NCBI GenBank assembly: GCA_001600455.1
Contig: BCKC01000004.1
Location: forward strand, 3,584,915 to 3,648,914
Direction: 5' to 3'
Origin: Endocalyx cinctus
Taxonomy: Eukaryota > Ascomycota > Sordariomycetes > Amphisphaeriales > Apiosporaceae
Length of the DNA: 64,000 nucleotides
The notes beneath the pieces are model-generated. The model ran no database searches. It was not told where the DNA came from and worked only from the letters and a program-made list of their open reading frames with translations. The position numbers and the translations under genes were made by a program. Shown piece after piece: positions 24,056-34,498 of the stretch (positions are counted from its first letter, which is position 1; every line of letters starts with the position of its first letter).

Positions 24056-24563
24056 ATGGACGACTGCGGACTCCCGTTCCCCGTCTGCATCCAATGCGGT
24101 CGCGGCGTCGGCCTTTGCGGCATCAAGATTATCGGTGCGTTCTTCCAATTTGTCTAGTCAAAACAGAAAACCCTTTTTTTTTTCGGCGCCCGGTCTTCTG
24201 GGAAACTTAACTAGTCGATTTAATTAATTACTACGGGATATGGATATTTAACTAACTCGAGAGACCGAGGGAAAAAAAAATAGGTCCGACCATTGGATTC
24301 GCTGTCGCGGTTGTCGCCGCCTTATTCTGTTGGCCGTTGGCGCTCTTCTGCTGTTGCTGCTTCACGGAAACGGGGAAGAAGTAAGTATATATCTCTTAGT
24401 TCCCCTTTCTCCTCTATGCGCTCGCGCCGTTCGCAACTGGCGATTATGGGTTCGATGGATCGGTTCATGAGTATTATATAATAGCTAACGAGGGGATCGA
24501 AATAGCTTATTCTGGAAACCTTGTGATATAAATGCTAGGGTATCAGACGTTTTTCCTATCTAA
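24056..24563 (+). CDS. Small cysteine-rich single-span membrane protein (77 residues)
   Basis: My preferred model has three exons, 24056-24134, 24284-24380 and 24506-24563, giving 77 residues. The start context is strong (caccATGG). The N-terminus has paired cysteines (CIQCGRGVGLCG at 11-22), then one hydrophobic span (about 27-48) ending in a CCCC cluster at 49-52. A short tail KNLFWKPCDINARVSDVFPI follows. The last donor GTAAGT overlaps an in-frame TAA, so retention of intron 2 would end the protein at 59 residues (24384). Intron 2 has a GCTAAC branch site and an AATAG acceptor. The CxxC plus membrane span plus Cys cluster layout recalls small LITAF/BRI3- or CYSTM-like proteins, but I cannot assign a family. 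Function unknown. Confidence 0.65.
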
Positions 24564-26019
24564 AGATGGCGTGCGCCTCTTAAGAATGATGCGCAGAACG
24601 GGGTTTGATAAAAACGAATATTTCGGCTTGATAGTCCTTAATATATCCCTTTTATATAGAGGGAAGANNCGGGGGGGGGGGGGGGGGGGAGATGTAGAAG
24701 TGTAATTGATACGAACAACTAATGGATCTTCTTTCAACAAAACTATTTCACCATGCTCCCAACATGCCGCGCTGTTGGGCTCTGAGATGAACACATATAT
24801 ATCCTATCCAAATGAGAGTTGCTGTCTGTTGCCTTATATTCAAAAAGATAACTGAACTCTTCACCGAGGTAATGCCACACGCCCTTAGCGTATGCTCATA
24901 TGTTCGTGCATCTGCTTTTCATCATACCTCACTTCTTTTAGAACCAGACTGAGTTGAATTCCGACTTTACAAAAAGCCCTAGCGCCAATGGCCAAACCAC
25001 TTCTCAGCTATTTTACTATTCATCCTCATCCTCAAATTCTCGGGGAAACCTACGGAGGGATAACCACCGACCAGATCTCGAGCCTCCATCGCAGGGTATG
25101 GCGTGACGCATCTAGCATGGAGAATTGAGATGCTACTCGGCTAGACCAAATCACTCTACGAGACCGATCAGGAGGTGTGCCTACCGGTCAAGGATATCAA
25201 AGAAGCCAGTTACTATTAAGTTGGAATAGAAATCCACCACCTCGTACCTGTTTCCGGGTGGCCCCTGGGGAAAAAACCGGTTCGGGACTGGGCAATTTCG
25301 AGAAAGCTAGTTTGCTCATGGCATACGATAACACAACGACGGTAAGTCAAATTTTCAACGAGACAGGCATATATTAAACATCATCTTAGGAAAGCTTCTT
25401 GCAGAGCCTGGGAAATATATTTTAGTCGAATACGACTCAATTGATATTCACTATCAATAGGTAGCAGAGTAGGTTGGATACACTTTAGGTAGCATAGTAA
25501 CCTAAGTGGCAGTGATAACTTCCCATACAGGTAAAATGATGGAACTTGACCCTTCCTTGTTTTTTCAAGCGAATTGCGGTACATGACTTTTCAAACGGTC
25601 CAGGCCAACACGTGTATAGTTGCCGGTACATTCAAGTTCCCTTCCTATCACCGATCCCATCCAACCGTCCCCCGTTTTGAGGGTATAATAACCTCTCGAA
25701 ATTTGAAAAAAGTTAACTGGACGTCCAATGTTTGGACACTCCGAGAACCTAAGCCTGGACTACCTGGGCGCGATGTCTGGTTCATACAGCGCCGAGGTCC
25801 CTTTTATAGCTAGGCAAAGAAAGCAACCCCCCTCCCCCCCTCTTCTTCTCCCTCTCCCCCTCCCTCTCCCCCTTTCCTTTGGCCGCGCTCGGCAGATTTC
25901 CTGCCCCTTTTTCTTAGGCCTATCCGAGAATTCCTCTCATTTCCTTCACTTTTCGGAAAGGGCCTCGGGAAGGACCTTTGATTTTGATTTTTTCGTCTGA
26001 TCTTCACACACTCGGAGTC
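24564..26019. other. Gene-free spacer with unresolved bases and a poly-G run
   Basis: It contains two N bases (24668-24669) beside a 19-base G run (24671-24689), which suggests sequencing trouble. A long C/T tract lies at about 25827-25880. The open frame at 25177-25377 is short and has no recognisable sequence. Both flanking genes end here, so no promoter is required. Confidence 0.6.
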
Positions 26020-27139
26020 TCACCTCCCGCTTTTAAAGTTTCCCTTCTTCTTATCGCCGGTGAATACCCACTGAATAAAATTCGGATGGCTGTACCCTCT
26101 CAAGAAAGCCTCGGTCGCGAGGAAGGCCGGGAGTAAGGCGGACGGGTGCGTGGTTTGCTGAACGGCGTGCGTGCAAGCGGTGCGGTCTTCGGGCGTGAGA
26201 TTCAGCTGCCGCGGTCCCGACATGGATATGTAGTGAAGTGCTATGCGATTGAGCTCGTCCCGGAATGGCTGGGCGGTGACTTTTATCATCGTCAGTTAGT
26301 ATTATATGTATCTATATAAAAGGGGTTATAAGCGGGCGCGACAACTTACATGGCTCCCAATCGTCCTTACTATACTCCTCGGCGTAATCCGCCGGCTCGT
26401 CGATGATCGGCAGCGACGTCGCGGGCGATCTCGGCGACGTCGTCGGGTACGAGAAGTTGAAGGAGCCCGAACCCGAACGCTCCCGCGCGCCGGACCGGGC
26501 GCGCTCCCTCGCGGTGAACCGCTTGGCCGCGACGGAAAAACGGCTCCGCAGGGGCAGGACGGTGATCGATTGCTGCTGCTGCTGCCGCGGCACGGCGTCG
26601 GACGCGCTCGAGCGGCGGCCCTGGTGGTGGTCGATGATCTCGAGGACGCGGGTGATCTTCTCGGCCCGCTCGCCGAGGCTGCTGGACCGCGAGTGCGACG
26701 ACTTGTTCGCCGACGCCTTCCGCGTGTCCCAGACGGGCACGAGGTCCCTCTGCGCCTTCGGGAGCCGGGCCCACCGTCGGACGTAGTCGCAGTACCAGAG
26801 GAAGAAGTGGAGATTGGCCGATGTGTGCTCCACGTGCGTTACGTAGTCGATGAAATCCTCAAGAGAAAATGGCTGTACGGAGAGAATACAGATATATATG
26901 GTTAGCTAATAAGACCGAGCCATAAGGGAGGGCGGGGATACAGAGAGTCCCCGTTAAGTCGAGAATGGGATTTAACTTACCGAAACGGTTTTCTTCTTCA
27001 CGATCTCGTCGAAGTGGAAAGACGAAGACGTCCGGCTCTGGAACATCTGTGCCCTCTCCAAGTAAAATATGCATTTCGCTTCCGTCAATGGTTCGGGGGC
27101 TGAGCTGTAGCTCTTGATGCCTGGAGAAGAGATATGCAT
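26020..27139 (-). CDS. RGS-domain protein (regulator of G-protein signalling)
   Basis: RGS proteins accelerate GTP hydrolysis by G-alpha subunits. The three exons are 27139-26981, 26872-26350 and 26279-26020, joined in phases 0 and 1, giving 313 residues. The first half of the RGS fold reads PFSLEDFIDYVTHVEHTSANLHFFLWYCDYVRRW (about 54-87). The second half reads AQPFRDELNRIALHYIS and PSALLPAFLATEAFLRGYSHPNFIQWVF (about 230-300). Between them is a Ser/Arg/Gln-rich insertion of ~130 residues. This split layout is seen in a fungal RGS subgroup. The start is uncertain: the ATG at 27139 lies close to a possible acceptor (CTCCAG), so an upstream exon is possible. The AG|GTGAGA at the stop could also be a donor, but I found no plausible continuation. 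Confidence 0.82.
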
Positions 27140-29226
27140 TTTTTTTCTTCTTCCTTTATTTCTTTCTTTCCTTTATCAGATGAAAAAAAACGCCCCAGAG
27201 GTCGCCACAACTAACCGCACAGCAAGGTACGCACTGACAATAAATTCGTCTGGTCTATAGGATTGGACTAGATGATATTATTATTATTATTTTTGTTTTT
27301 CGTCTCTTCTGCTGGCGGACATCGACCCTAAATAAGAAAGACATAATCTTGAGAGGGGAAGTCAAAAGCAAGGAAACAGCCTTGTTGAGTATTTTACTAC
27401 TACTCTCGGATCCGAAACTTCCCTTTCGTCGACACGGTGGCTCTCAGGAGTTGAGCGAGCGTATGCGGGTGTATTGTGTGAGTAAGTAAGTTAACGTGTG
27501 ATGAAGCTAAGAGCGTCCGAATGAAGATCCGAACCAGAGTTGAGAAAAGAACGGTACAACAGAATTGTAACCCATACTAGTAGAGTACAAGTCGCAACTT
27601 TAGAGCCCGAGTCTAATTCTGATCGTGACGGGCACCACCCCCCACAAGTTTTCCAAGGTCAGCCGCATGTCGGCTCGCTCGACGGACGCTTTAATAACAA
27701 GGAAAAGGTAAAACTCTTTGGCGTCCAATCAAGTGTTGGTCAGCTCGGGTTTCTCGGCAGCCTTGAATATACCCCTGCCCTACACTACGCACTACGACTT
27801 ACTTGCATTGAAAAGGACAGGGGGGGAAGAACCGATATGATTTTTAAGATGACAAACGGAGGAGGGGGGGGAGAGGATTGATGATTGTTCATGTAACAAC
27901 GCTGAGACGTTCACGATTGTAATCGCGAGTACTGAAAGAGAGAAAAAAACCAGGTCGAGAGTAGTTCATAGTTTGCTGCTAAGAAGACGATCATGCAAAC
28001 CTCACATATGCAAATCCTTTATCTCTCCGAATTATCGCACTAATCTTTGACAACGTAGCATTTTCTACGACATCCAAAACCTTAGGGGTTCAAGCTATGA
28101 ACAAGCGACAGCAGAATGCAAACGTCTCATGTGGGTTGAATTTTTAGTAGTCTCAAGTCGATTCGGCAAGATGATGATAGTATTACTCTGTATATATGAC
28201 AGCTATAGGTCGTTGAATTATAAAATAAAGAAGAAGAAAAAAAAAACTTGCGGGGGAAAGACTTGGATCACTTCGAGTACCCTGCGTTTCAGATCTCCAC
28301 CTGCGAGAATCTGTCTAGTCCGTGTACCATGGGACGAGAAACCTGAATTATGCGATCAAGCCGCAGTCCTACATGATTTCTTTTCTTTTTCTTCTTAATT
28401 CTCGCAGTAGAAGACACGTGAAATATAAATCGATAACTGGTTTTTTTGTCTTCCCCCTTCTTTTGAATAGCGGTGAAGTTGAGACGAGACGTAGTGCTCG
28501 AAAATTATAATAGATATAATATAATGTTGGCGACGAGACTTAGATGCGTCAAAAAAAAAAAATATCAAGAGATGAACTTTTTTGTTTTCAATTAACATCC
28601 TATTTTGGATATGGCTTCAATTCTCCATTCGTCTGATATTTCAACATATCCTTCTGCGAACATATGCCTTATACCCCGTCGATCTTTTGGTTTGATAGAT
28701 GCACAGCCTGGTGATCTCCCTAGGTTATTTCTTAAAGCGTTTTCACGCAAAAAGTTTCCCGTTCTTCGTAGGGAATATCGGATATTATTTCAAATATAGA
28801 GTTAAAGATTTTCCGTTTGCATCTCTATTGGTGAGTTTTTCCTCGATATGAAAGATAATCTTCCGAGATCACCACCTCCTATCGGACCTCTTCGCATCCG
28901 TGCGCATAACGTGGCTTACGAAGAGTCACTCTCAAAGTAGGTATTCATGTATTATTACGTGCAGCTGATATAGCGTTTGAAACCAAAATAAAAAAAGACA
29001 CACGTCATATTATGCTAAATGGGCCAAGGGTATCGGGGAAATCATATTTGATTTACCCTTTTTCACATATCGAACCACCATATCTAGTCTAGCATACACA
29101 AGATAAGAATTCCATATGCACATTGCAGGGTAGAGAGTAGGGTAGGATAGGGTAGGGTTGGGAGTAAGCAAGAATCTCGATATGTACTCACTCTGATACT
29201 CCTAAGGGACTCATTCTGCGTAATCT
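27140..29226. other. Gene-free spacer, 2.1 kb
   Basis: This is the promoter side of the RGS gene and the 3' side of the next minus-strand gene. It includes an ATT microsatellite near 27278-27293 and GGGTAGG-type repeats at 29128-29163 (listed separately). The short open frames show no conserved sequence. Confidence 0.6.
29128..29163 (+). repeat. Degenerate GGGTA repeat
   Basis: About six degenerate G-rich units (GGGTAGA, GAGTA, GGGTA, GGATA, GGGTA, GGGTT) follow each other. It resembles a worn telomere-like or telobox-type repeat, but the exact TTAGGG unit is not repeated. Confidence 0.5.
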
Positions 29227-30475
29227 TCAAATACCCCACGAGGCCATATACCAAGCACCAATAAATGTAGCAATTAAGACCAACTGTTCCAGGGTCGACC
29301 AACTGGAAAACCCAAAGCTTGCCCGCTGTACCCGATCAGCTCCACCCGAGTGGTTGAGCGCGGCGTGCCCAGTTTCACTGGCCTTGATTGATGCCATCTC
29401 TATCGAGTGTCTTTGTTTTCCCAAAGAGGACGACGTCGTGAAGGAATCGGAGAGTTCTCCTCCTTCTCCTTGTCCTTCTCCCTCTCCTCCTCCACTCATT
29501 AACGTTTTGTCTTTCTGGGGAGGTAAGGAGTTGAGATGAGATGGGGTCGACGCGCAACCATCCGCTATGGGCCCGAGAATAGCAGCGGCGTTATTTCCTT
29601 GGAAATCTGATTCGTCCTCGCAGCGGAATAGATCCGAGGCAGAGAGCTCGGTGGGGTGGCAGGTCGTGCCAAGGGGACAACATATATCCTTTTTATCGTT
29701 TGGTCAGATAAATAGATAGATAGCGTAGGATGCCTTTAGTTGCCGAGGTCCACATATCCCGTCACGAAAGAAAGGGTCAAGGAAATAAGAAAATAAAATA
29801 AGAAAGGATGAAAAAGAGGGTCAGGGGTTTGGTGGTGGGGAGGGGGGAAGGGATGGAGAGATAGGAGATCAGACTACGAACAGGCCGGTTAAGAGCTTTG
29901 CAGCTTATCTTCTGTTGCTGCTTATCCGCACAGATACCCGACGAGGCCAACCTCACGGCATCGTCTACTTCCGTAGGCTGCGAGAAGCCGCCGTCGTCCC
30001 AAGTGGTACTTAGCGGTAATAGTACGGTCGTCATATTTTTGGCGATGGTAGTATTCGCCATCATCGTAGGGGGTTGTGGTAATACGGCAGAAACCGCCGC
30101 ACTAAGCGATGACGACGACGATGGGGAACCTGCGTGATTCGCTTCCTCTTTGACCACCTCCCCAATAATCCACGCCCCGGAGGTATAGTACGCCACATCG
30201 TAGTAGATCGCGCAGGCGATGGAGGCGAGGATCACGAGGAGGACTAGGATGGAAAACCCGACGAGGACCGCGGTTCGTACCCATGGCGGTCGGTTCTCGA
30301 AGATACAAAGGCGTCGGTGCCACCCGCTGAGCCATTTTCTCGACGAGTCGATGTTCCAGTACTGTCGCTTGTGCTCGGGACAGTGCTGGGAGTTTCTGTG
30401 GACGAGACCACCATCTTCACTGATTTTGGACTGGGCTTGACTGTTGTTGGTGTTGTGGATGGTATTTTCTGTCAT
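29227..30475 (-). CDS. Cysteine-rich protein with two membrane segments
   Basis: I do not recognise a named family. Two exons, 30475-29882 and 29688-29227, join in phase 0 to 351 residues. The donor is weak (GTTCGT), but the intron has a CTGAC branch site and the join unites two cysteine-bearing halves. Residues 65-93 form a strong membrane span after a basic N-terminus, and a Ser/Thr-rich region with N-glycosylation sequons (NTT, NMT) follows. Then comes a cysteine module with Cys182, Cys192, Cys201-Cys202, Cys208, Cys221 and Cys243 (core SCKALNRPDICCPLGTTC). The CC-x5-C spacing resembles small disulphide modules of fungal surface proteins. A Gly/Glu-rich stretch (GGGEGEGQGEGGE) precedes a second hydrophobic segment at the very C-terminus (about 326-351). 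A cell-surface or endomembrane role is inference. Confidence 0.7.
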
Positions 30476-31478
30476 TCCTTGGAGTCAAGGTTGGTTTTTA
30501 AAGGCTTATTAGATAAACGGGAAAAAGGTCTACTATAGACGTTTCGAAAATATATTTGTAGGTTGTGGAATTAGGGCAAGTAGGTATTGTGATAGGTTTA
30601 TTCTATGTTGCTTGGATTAGTAGGATGGTGGAATAAGAACTGGTCAATTTTCTCCTTTGATAACATTATCCTTAGAAAGAAATTTGACCTACGAACTATT
30701 CCTCTACGTAAGACAGAAGTTGCTATTAACTTAGAAATATCCTCAAGTGGGCGCATATGAATGATGAATCACCCATCGGAAGGCTTATGATACAAAGTAT
30801 AATAGCAAGTACATACGTATGAGATCGAGATAGACGGTGATAATAATGAGGGAATGTTAGCATATTTTCATAAATAGTTTCATAGCCACATTTCCTCGGA
30901 TTGTTTAAATGCTCACAATTAGAAGTCACGTTGACGTCAAGTCTAGATGAATCACATTTCCCGGAAAACATTTTTCATCACAATAGATAAGTAGCTTGAT
31001 TTATTGCTATATCTACCTACTCATGCCCGTGCTTCTCATCTGCATTATCTCATATCGTGTTTCTTCTAAGATATTCCGATCATAAACCAATGAGATTATG
31101 TATAGTCCGCCTCAACGCCTCTATGCTGTTTTAAGACAACCTAAATCAGACGGTGAGAGCCGGTTCTGAAGTCTGTCGTCGTAATCAACCGAATAGAGAA
31201 ACTTCCAGTAAATGTCGTATAGTATGTTTGTACCCTGTGCTCACGGTGAGCTAACCTACGGCAGTAAGAAAACCTCACGCCCTAGGTCATTAAATTATTA
31301 TAGACAGTGTAATTAATTGCCAGACGAGAATAGTTCTTTGGGGGGTGGGGATGGTGTTTATCTCGGCGTGGCTCCATATATTCTACTTGGCAGTCGAAAG
31401 GGGGGGGGGGGGGGGGGGGGGGGGGGGGGCGGATCGTGGATTAGGACTTTGACAAGTCCTAATCGACATGTAGTCAAA
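30476..31478. other. Intergenic spacer with a 30-base poly-G run
   Basis: This is the promoter region of the cysteine-rich protein and the 3' region of the GH72 gene. An uninterrupted G run spans 31400-31429, 50 bases beyond the GH72 stop codon. No gene is seen. Confidence 0.65.
31400..31429 (+). repeat. Poly-G run (30 bases)
   Basis: Thirty consecutive G residues on the plus strand lie just downstream of the GH72 stop codon. The true length is unreliable because such runs slip during sequencing. Confidence 0.85.
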
Positions 31479-32950
31479 TCATAGCCAGAACATAAAACCT
31501 AGCATGACACCTACTAACCCGGCACCCATTTTGGTAACCTCTTGCGAGCCCGCAACTGCGTTCTTCGTTTCGGTTGACTCCGCGTTGTTGGCGGTGGCGG
31601 ATGCAATGGCAGAGAAGTCGCTGCTGCCTTGGGTCAAAGTAGCTCCCAAACTAGGCAGAGCTACATTGCCGTCCACGAGCCAGCCGCTTGCAGTCGACGC
31701 AGGGCATTCTCTCGTCGAGACGGAACTGGGGTCGTAGGCTGACCGAGCGACGCCGGTCGGCGTGATGGCCGCCCACTGGCTCTTGAGGTTGTTAAAGTCA
31801 GGTGAGACAGGGGTTGGCGAGCCTGATCTTGTGAAGCCGTCTATGACGTTGGTTGCGACGACGGTGGGGTCGACCTTGGGGCCGTACGAGATCAAGCCGT
31901 AGTGGTTGGTCTCCTCAATCCACTCGTAAATAATGGCACCGCTCCAATCATTTACCATGTTAGGGCCAAAGATGGCGGCCTGGTCATCAAATAGACGAGG
32001 GCCAGGTGTGTTGCATCCGGTCTCCGAGAAGAAGATGGGAACCGGGAAGTTCTTGGCCATCGATTCAAGGTTCGCATAGCCAGACGTTGTGTAGGTGGTG
32101 GGATCGCACCATTGATAGGAGTTGAGACCAAAGAAATCGATGTTGTTAGCAGAGTCTCCGCCGCAGGTCAAATAGTCCTGGAGCCATGGTCGCAATTCGG
32201 CGATGTCAGTAGCACTATAGCCGACAGGGATGTTGCGGTAACCCTTCGAGTCTCGATAAGCCTTTAAGTCTCGACAAGCGGCCTTGATAAAGGGGGCAGC
32301 GAGCGACTGGTTGTTAATAGCAATGATCTCATTGCCCACAAACAAGCCTAACAGGTTGTCGAATTCTTGAAAAGCATCCATCACCTTGGAGTACGCGTCT
32401 AACTGGGACGAGTTCCACCAGGGGCTGTTCTAAAATTTCATGTCAATCGGGAAGATTCAACCAGGGAGAGGAGTTCTAAGTGACCTACAGGCAAGATATA
32501 TGTATCAAAGGTGTCCATGTCTATCATGGTGTATATTCCGGCGTCGGAGAAAGTATTCATGCAGCCGGTGTGATCTGCATCCGGATCAACATGATAGATG
32601 CGGATGGTGTTCACGCCCAGTTCTTTCATCAACGACGCATCTCGTTCACACTGTTCGGTGTCGATCAATGGATCGGCTGGTTGGAGAAAGGTTAGTTGCT
32701 ACTGTTATCTAAATTTAGGTGTATGTTCCCTAGGACTTACTGGACACCAGCTGATAAGCAACACCTGAACAGGAACTGTTATTAGCATTATTCTGTAAAG
32801 CATAGCGAGTGAAGTTAAGGTAATTGACGCACCTTTGATAAAAAACTGATCGCCATCTTTCGTGAAGAACTTGCTCCCGACGGCTTCAATAGTGGGAATG
32901 GCACGAGCGAGCGTAGCACATAATACCAGAAAAAACGAAAGAAACAGCAT
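31479..32950 (-). CDS. GH72 1,3-beta-glucanosyltransferase, GPI-anchor type (Gel/Gas)
   Basis: GH72 enzymes cut and rejoin beta-1,3-glucan at the outer face of the plasma membrane, elongating wall glucan. The four exons are 32950-32833, 32764-32741 (24 bases), 32676-32489 and 32429-31479, giving 426 residues with all frames joining. A signal peptide (about 1-17) precedes AIPTIEAVGSKFF. The exon joins rebuild FFIKGVAYQ and TDPLIDTEQCERDASLMKEL. The catalytic acid/base lies in GLFVGNEII (Glu144) and the nucleophile in PIFFSETGC (Glu246). There is no Cys-rich CBM43 module. The C-terminus is a Ser/Ala-rich stretch followed by a hydrophobic tail, as for GPI addition. The 24-base second exon is short but restores the conserved motif exactly. 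Confidence 0.95.
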
Positions 32951-34498
32951 AATGGCTTCAAATCCAAGGAAGGCTTGCTAGTTCGGTATTGAGATGCACA
33001 GAGCGAACGACAGAGCAATTGATATATGAGCCCAAAGACGGATGGATTATGATGTTGGAGCTGTAGACTCTGTTAAAAACAGGTTCCAAGGCCAAAAAGG
33101 ACCAAAAAAGGCGACGATCGGTGCGTGAATGCAAAATTGTAAGCGAGTGAATGACTTACTCGAAGTAAAAGCGAGAGAGAGAGGAATAATAAACCAGAAA
33201 AAAAAAATAAATTTAAACCTCGAAACTTCAAACAAGCGATAACGAGTGGCTTCCTTCAACAATGAAAACAACAGAGTTTGGCAGGAAAGGTTTGAGAATA
33301 CAATGACGATCGACTCTATCCCCTTTGATTGTTAAAATTCGAGGAAGAAATAGCAGAGGAGTGCTACAGTAGAGAAATCCGAAATAAATAAAAAAGAAGG
33401 GAGGCGGACGGGGGGGGGGGGGGGGGGGGGGGACTAGAAACACGTCATGTAGCTCAACGCGCTATCCTCAAATATTTATCAACCTACCAGCCAGCGCAGC
33501 TAGCTATTAATCCATGTCTATAGGTGATGTACAGTGAGAAAGAAATGGTAGATTTACGGGAGTACGGCAATAGGTAAATCAATTGAAATTCGATAACTTC
33601 AATGGGATTTTTTGATTTGTGATTTTTTTTCTTCTCTTTTCCAATACTGACAGGACCGATAGCTCCGGATTACAAGGGAACCTTGGAACTTTCAGCCATT
33701 TGTTTGATATGATTCGCTACTGTTTTCCATTCAAGGTTCCTGAAACTATCCAGAGGAATATTTATCTTTTCACGACGGTTAATTGGTTGATATCTTTACA
33801 TAGTACGTATTTTCCTTCCATATCGGATTGACAATACCTAATAAGTTTGTGGGGTGGTTGTCATGATGTCAATGAAGCATTGACTTTTATTCTTTACCTT
33901 CAGATCTTATTACATACATACATATAGTATATAGGATCTGATAGAGGGTACAAACATGCCAAGCTGTTATTATAGGTAACATATCTTTGATTCTCGGTAG
34001 ATCTATACGGATACCTGCATTACTTGGTTCCATTATTTCACTTGTACTATTATAGATCTCTTTCGACAACATCGAAATAGGTAACCTTAGATATTTCACC
34101 AGAGTTGAATGACAGTTTCAGGACTTCCAACGTTCTCACCGTCCCAACTTCGTTAATGAGGTCCGAACCAAACATGGTGAAATCAGGGGGATTTTAAGGT
34201 TATGGAGCTTGTCAAAAGCTTTACCTGCGGCAAACTAATTTCTAGTCTCGGCACTAAGCTAATTAGCTAACATATAGTACATCTCGTGCAGTAAGCCCAC
34301 TGAAAGCCCCGGAAAAGTTTTAGGCGCTAACGTAGCTGTGTACTTATAGATATGTACGCAGATACGACGGTCTTATCTTATCGGTTCTTGGCGTCAAAGA
34401 TAACGATTAAAAAGTTATTTTATTTTCTATTTGTTCACCCCTCGGATACAATTAGATACAGATACCACATTTATAGATAGCTTCGACATTTCGCAAAC
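32951..34498. other. Divergent intergenic region between GH72 and Sof1
   Basis: This is 1.5 kb between two divergent genes. It has a 23-base G run at 33410-33432. The frame at 33619-33831 has no recognisable sequence. Both promoters must lie here. Confidence 0.6.
33410..33432 (+). repeat. Poly-G run (23 bases)
   Basis: This is an uninterrupted G run in the region between the divergent GH72 and Sof1 genes, about 460 bases upstream of the GH72 start. Confidence 0.85.

Noticed and set aside
25177..25377. 66-codon frame ending near a GTAAGT donor
   Set aside because: The donor-like site has no matching downstream exon, and the sequence resembles nothing known.
33619..33831. 70-codon plus-strand frame between GH72 and Sof1
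   Set aside because: There is a branch-like and acceptor-like sequence near its start, but no partner exon and no known sequence.
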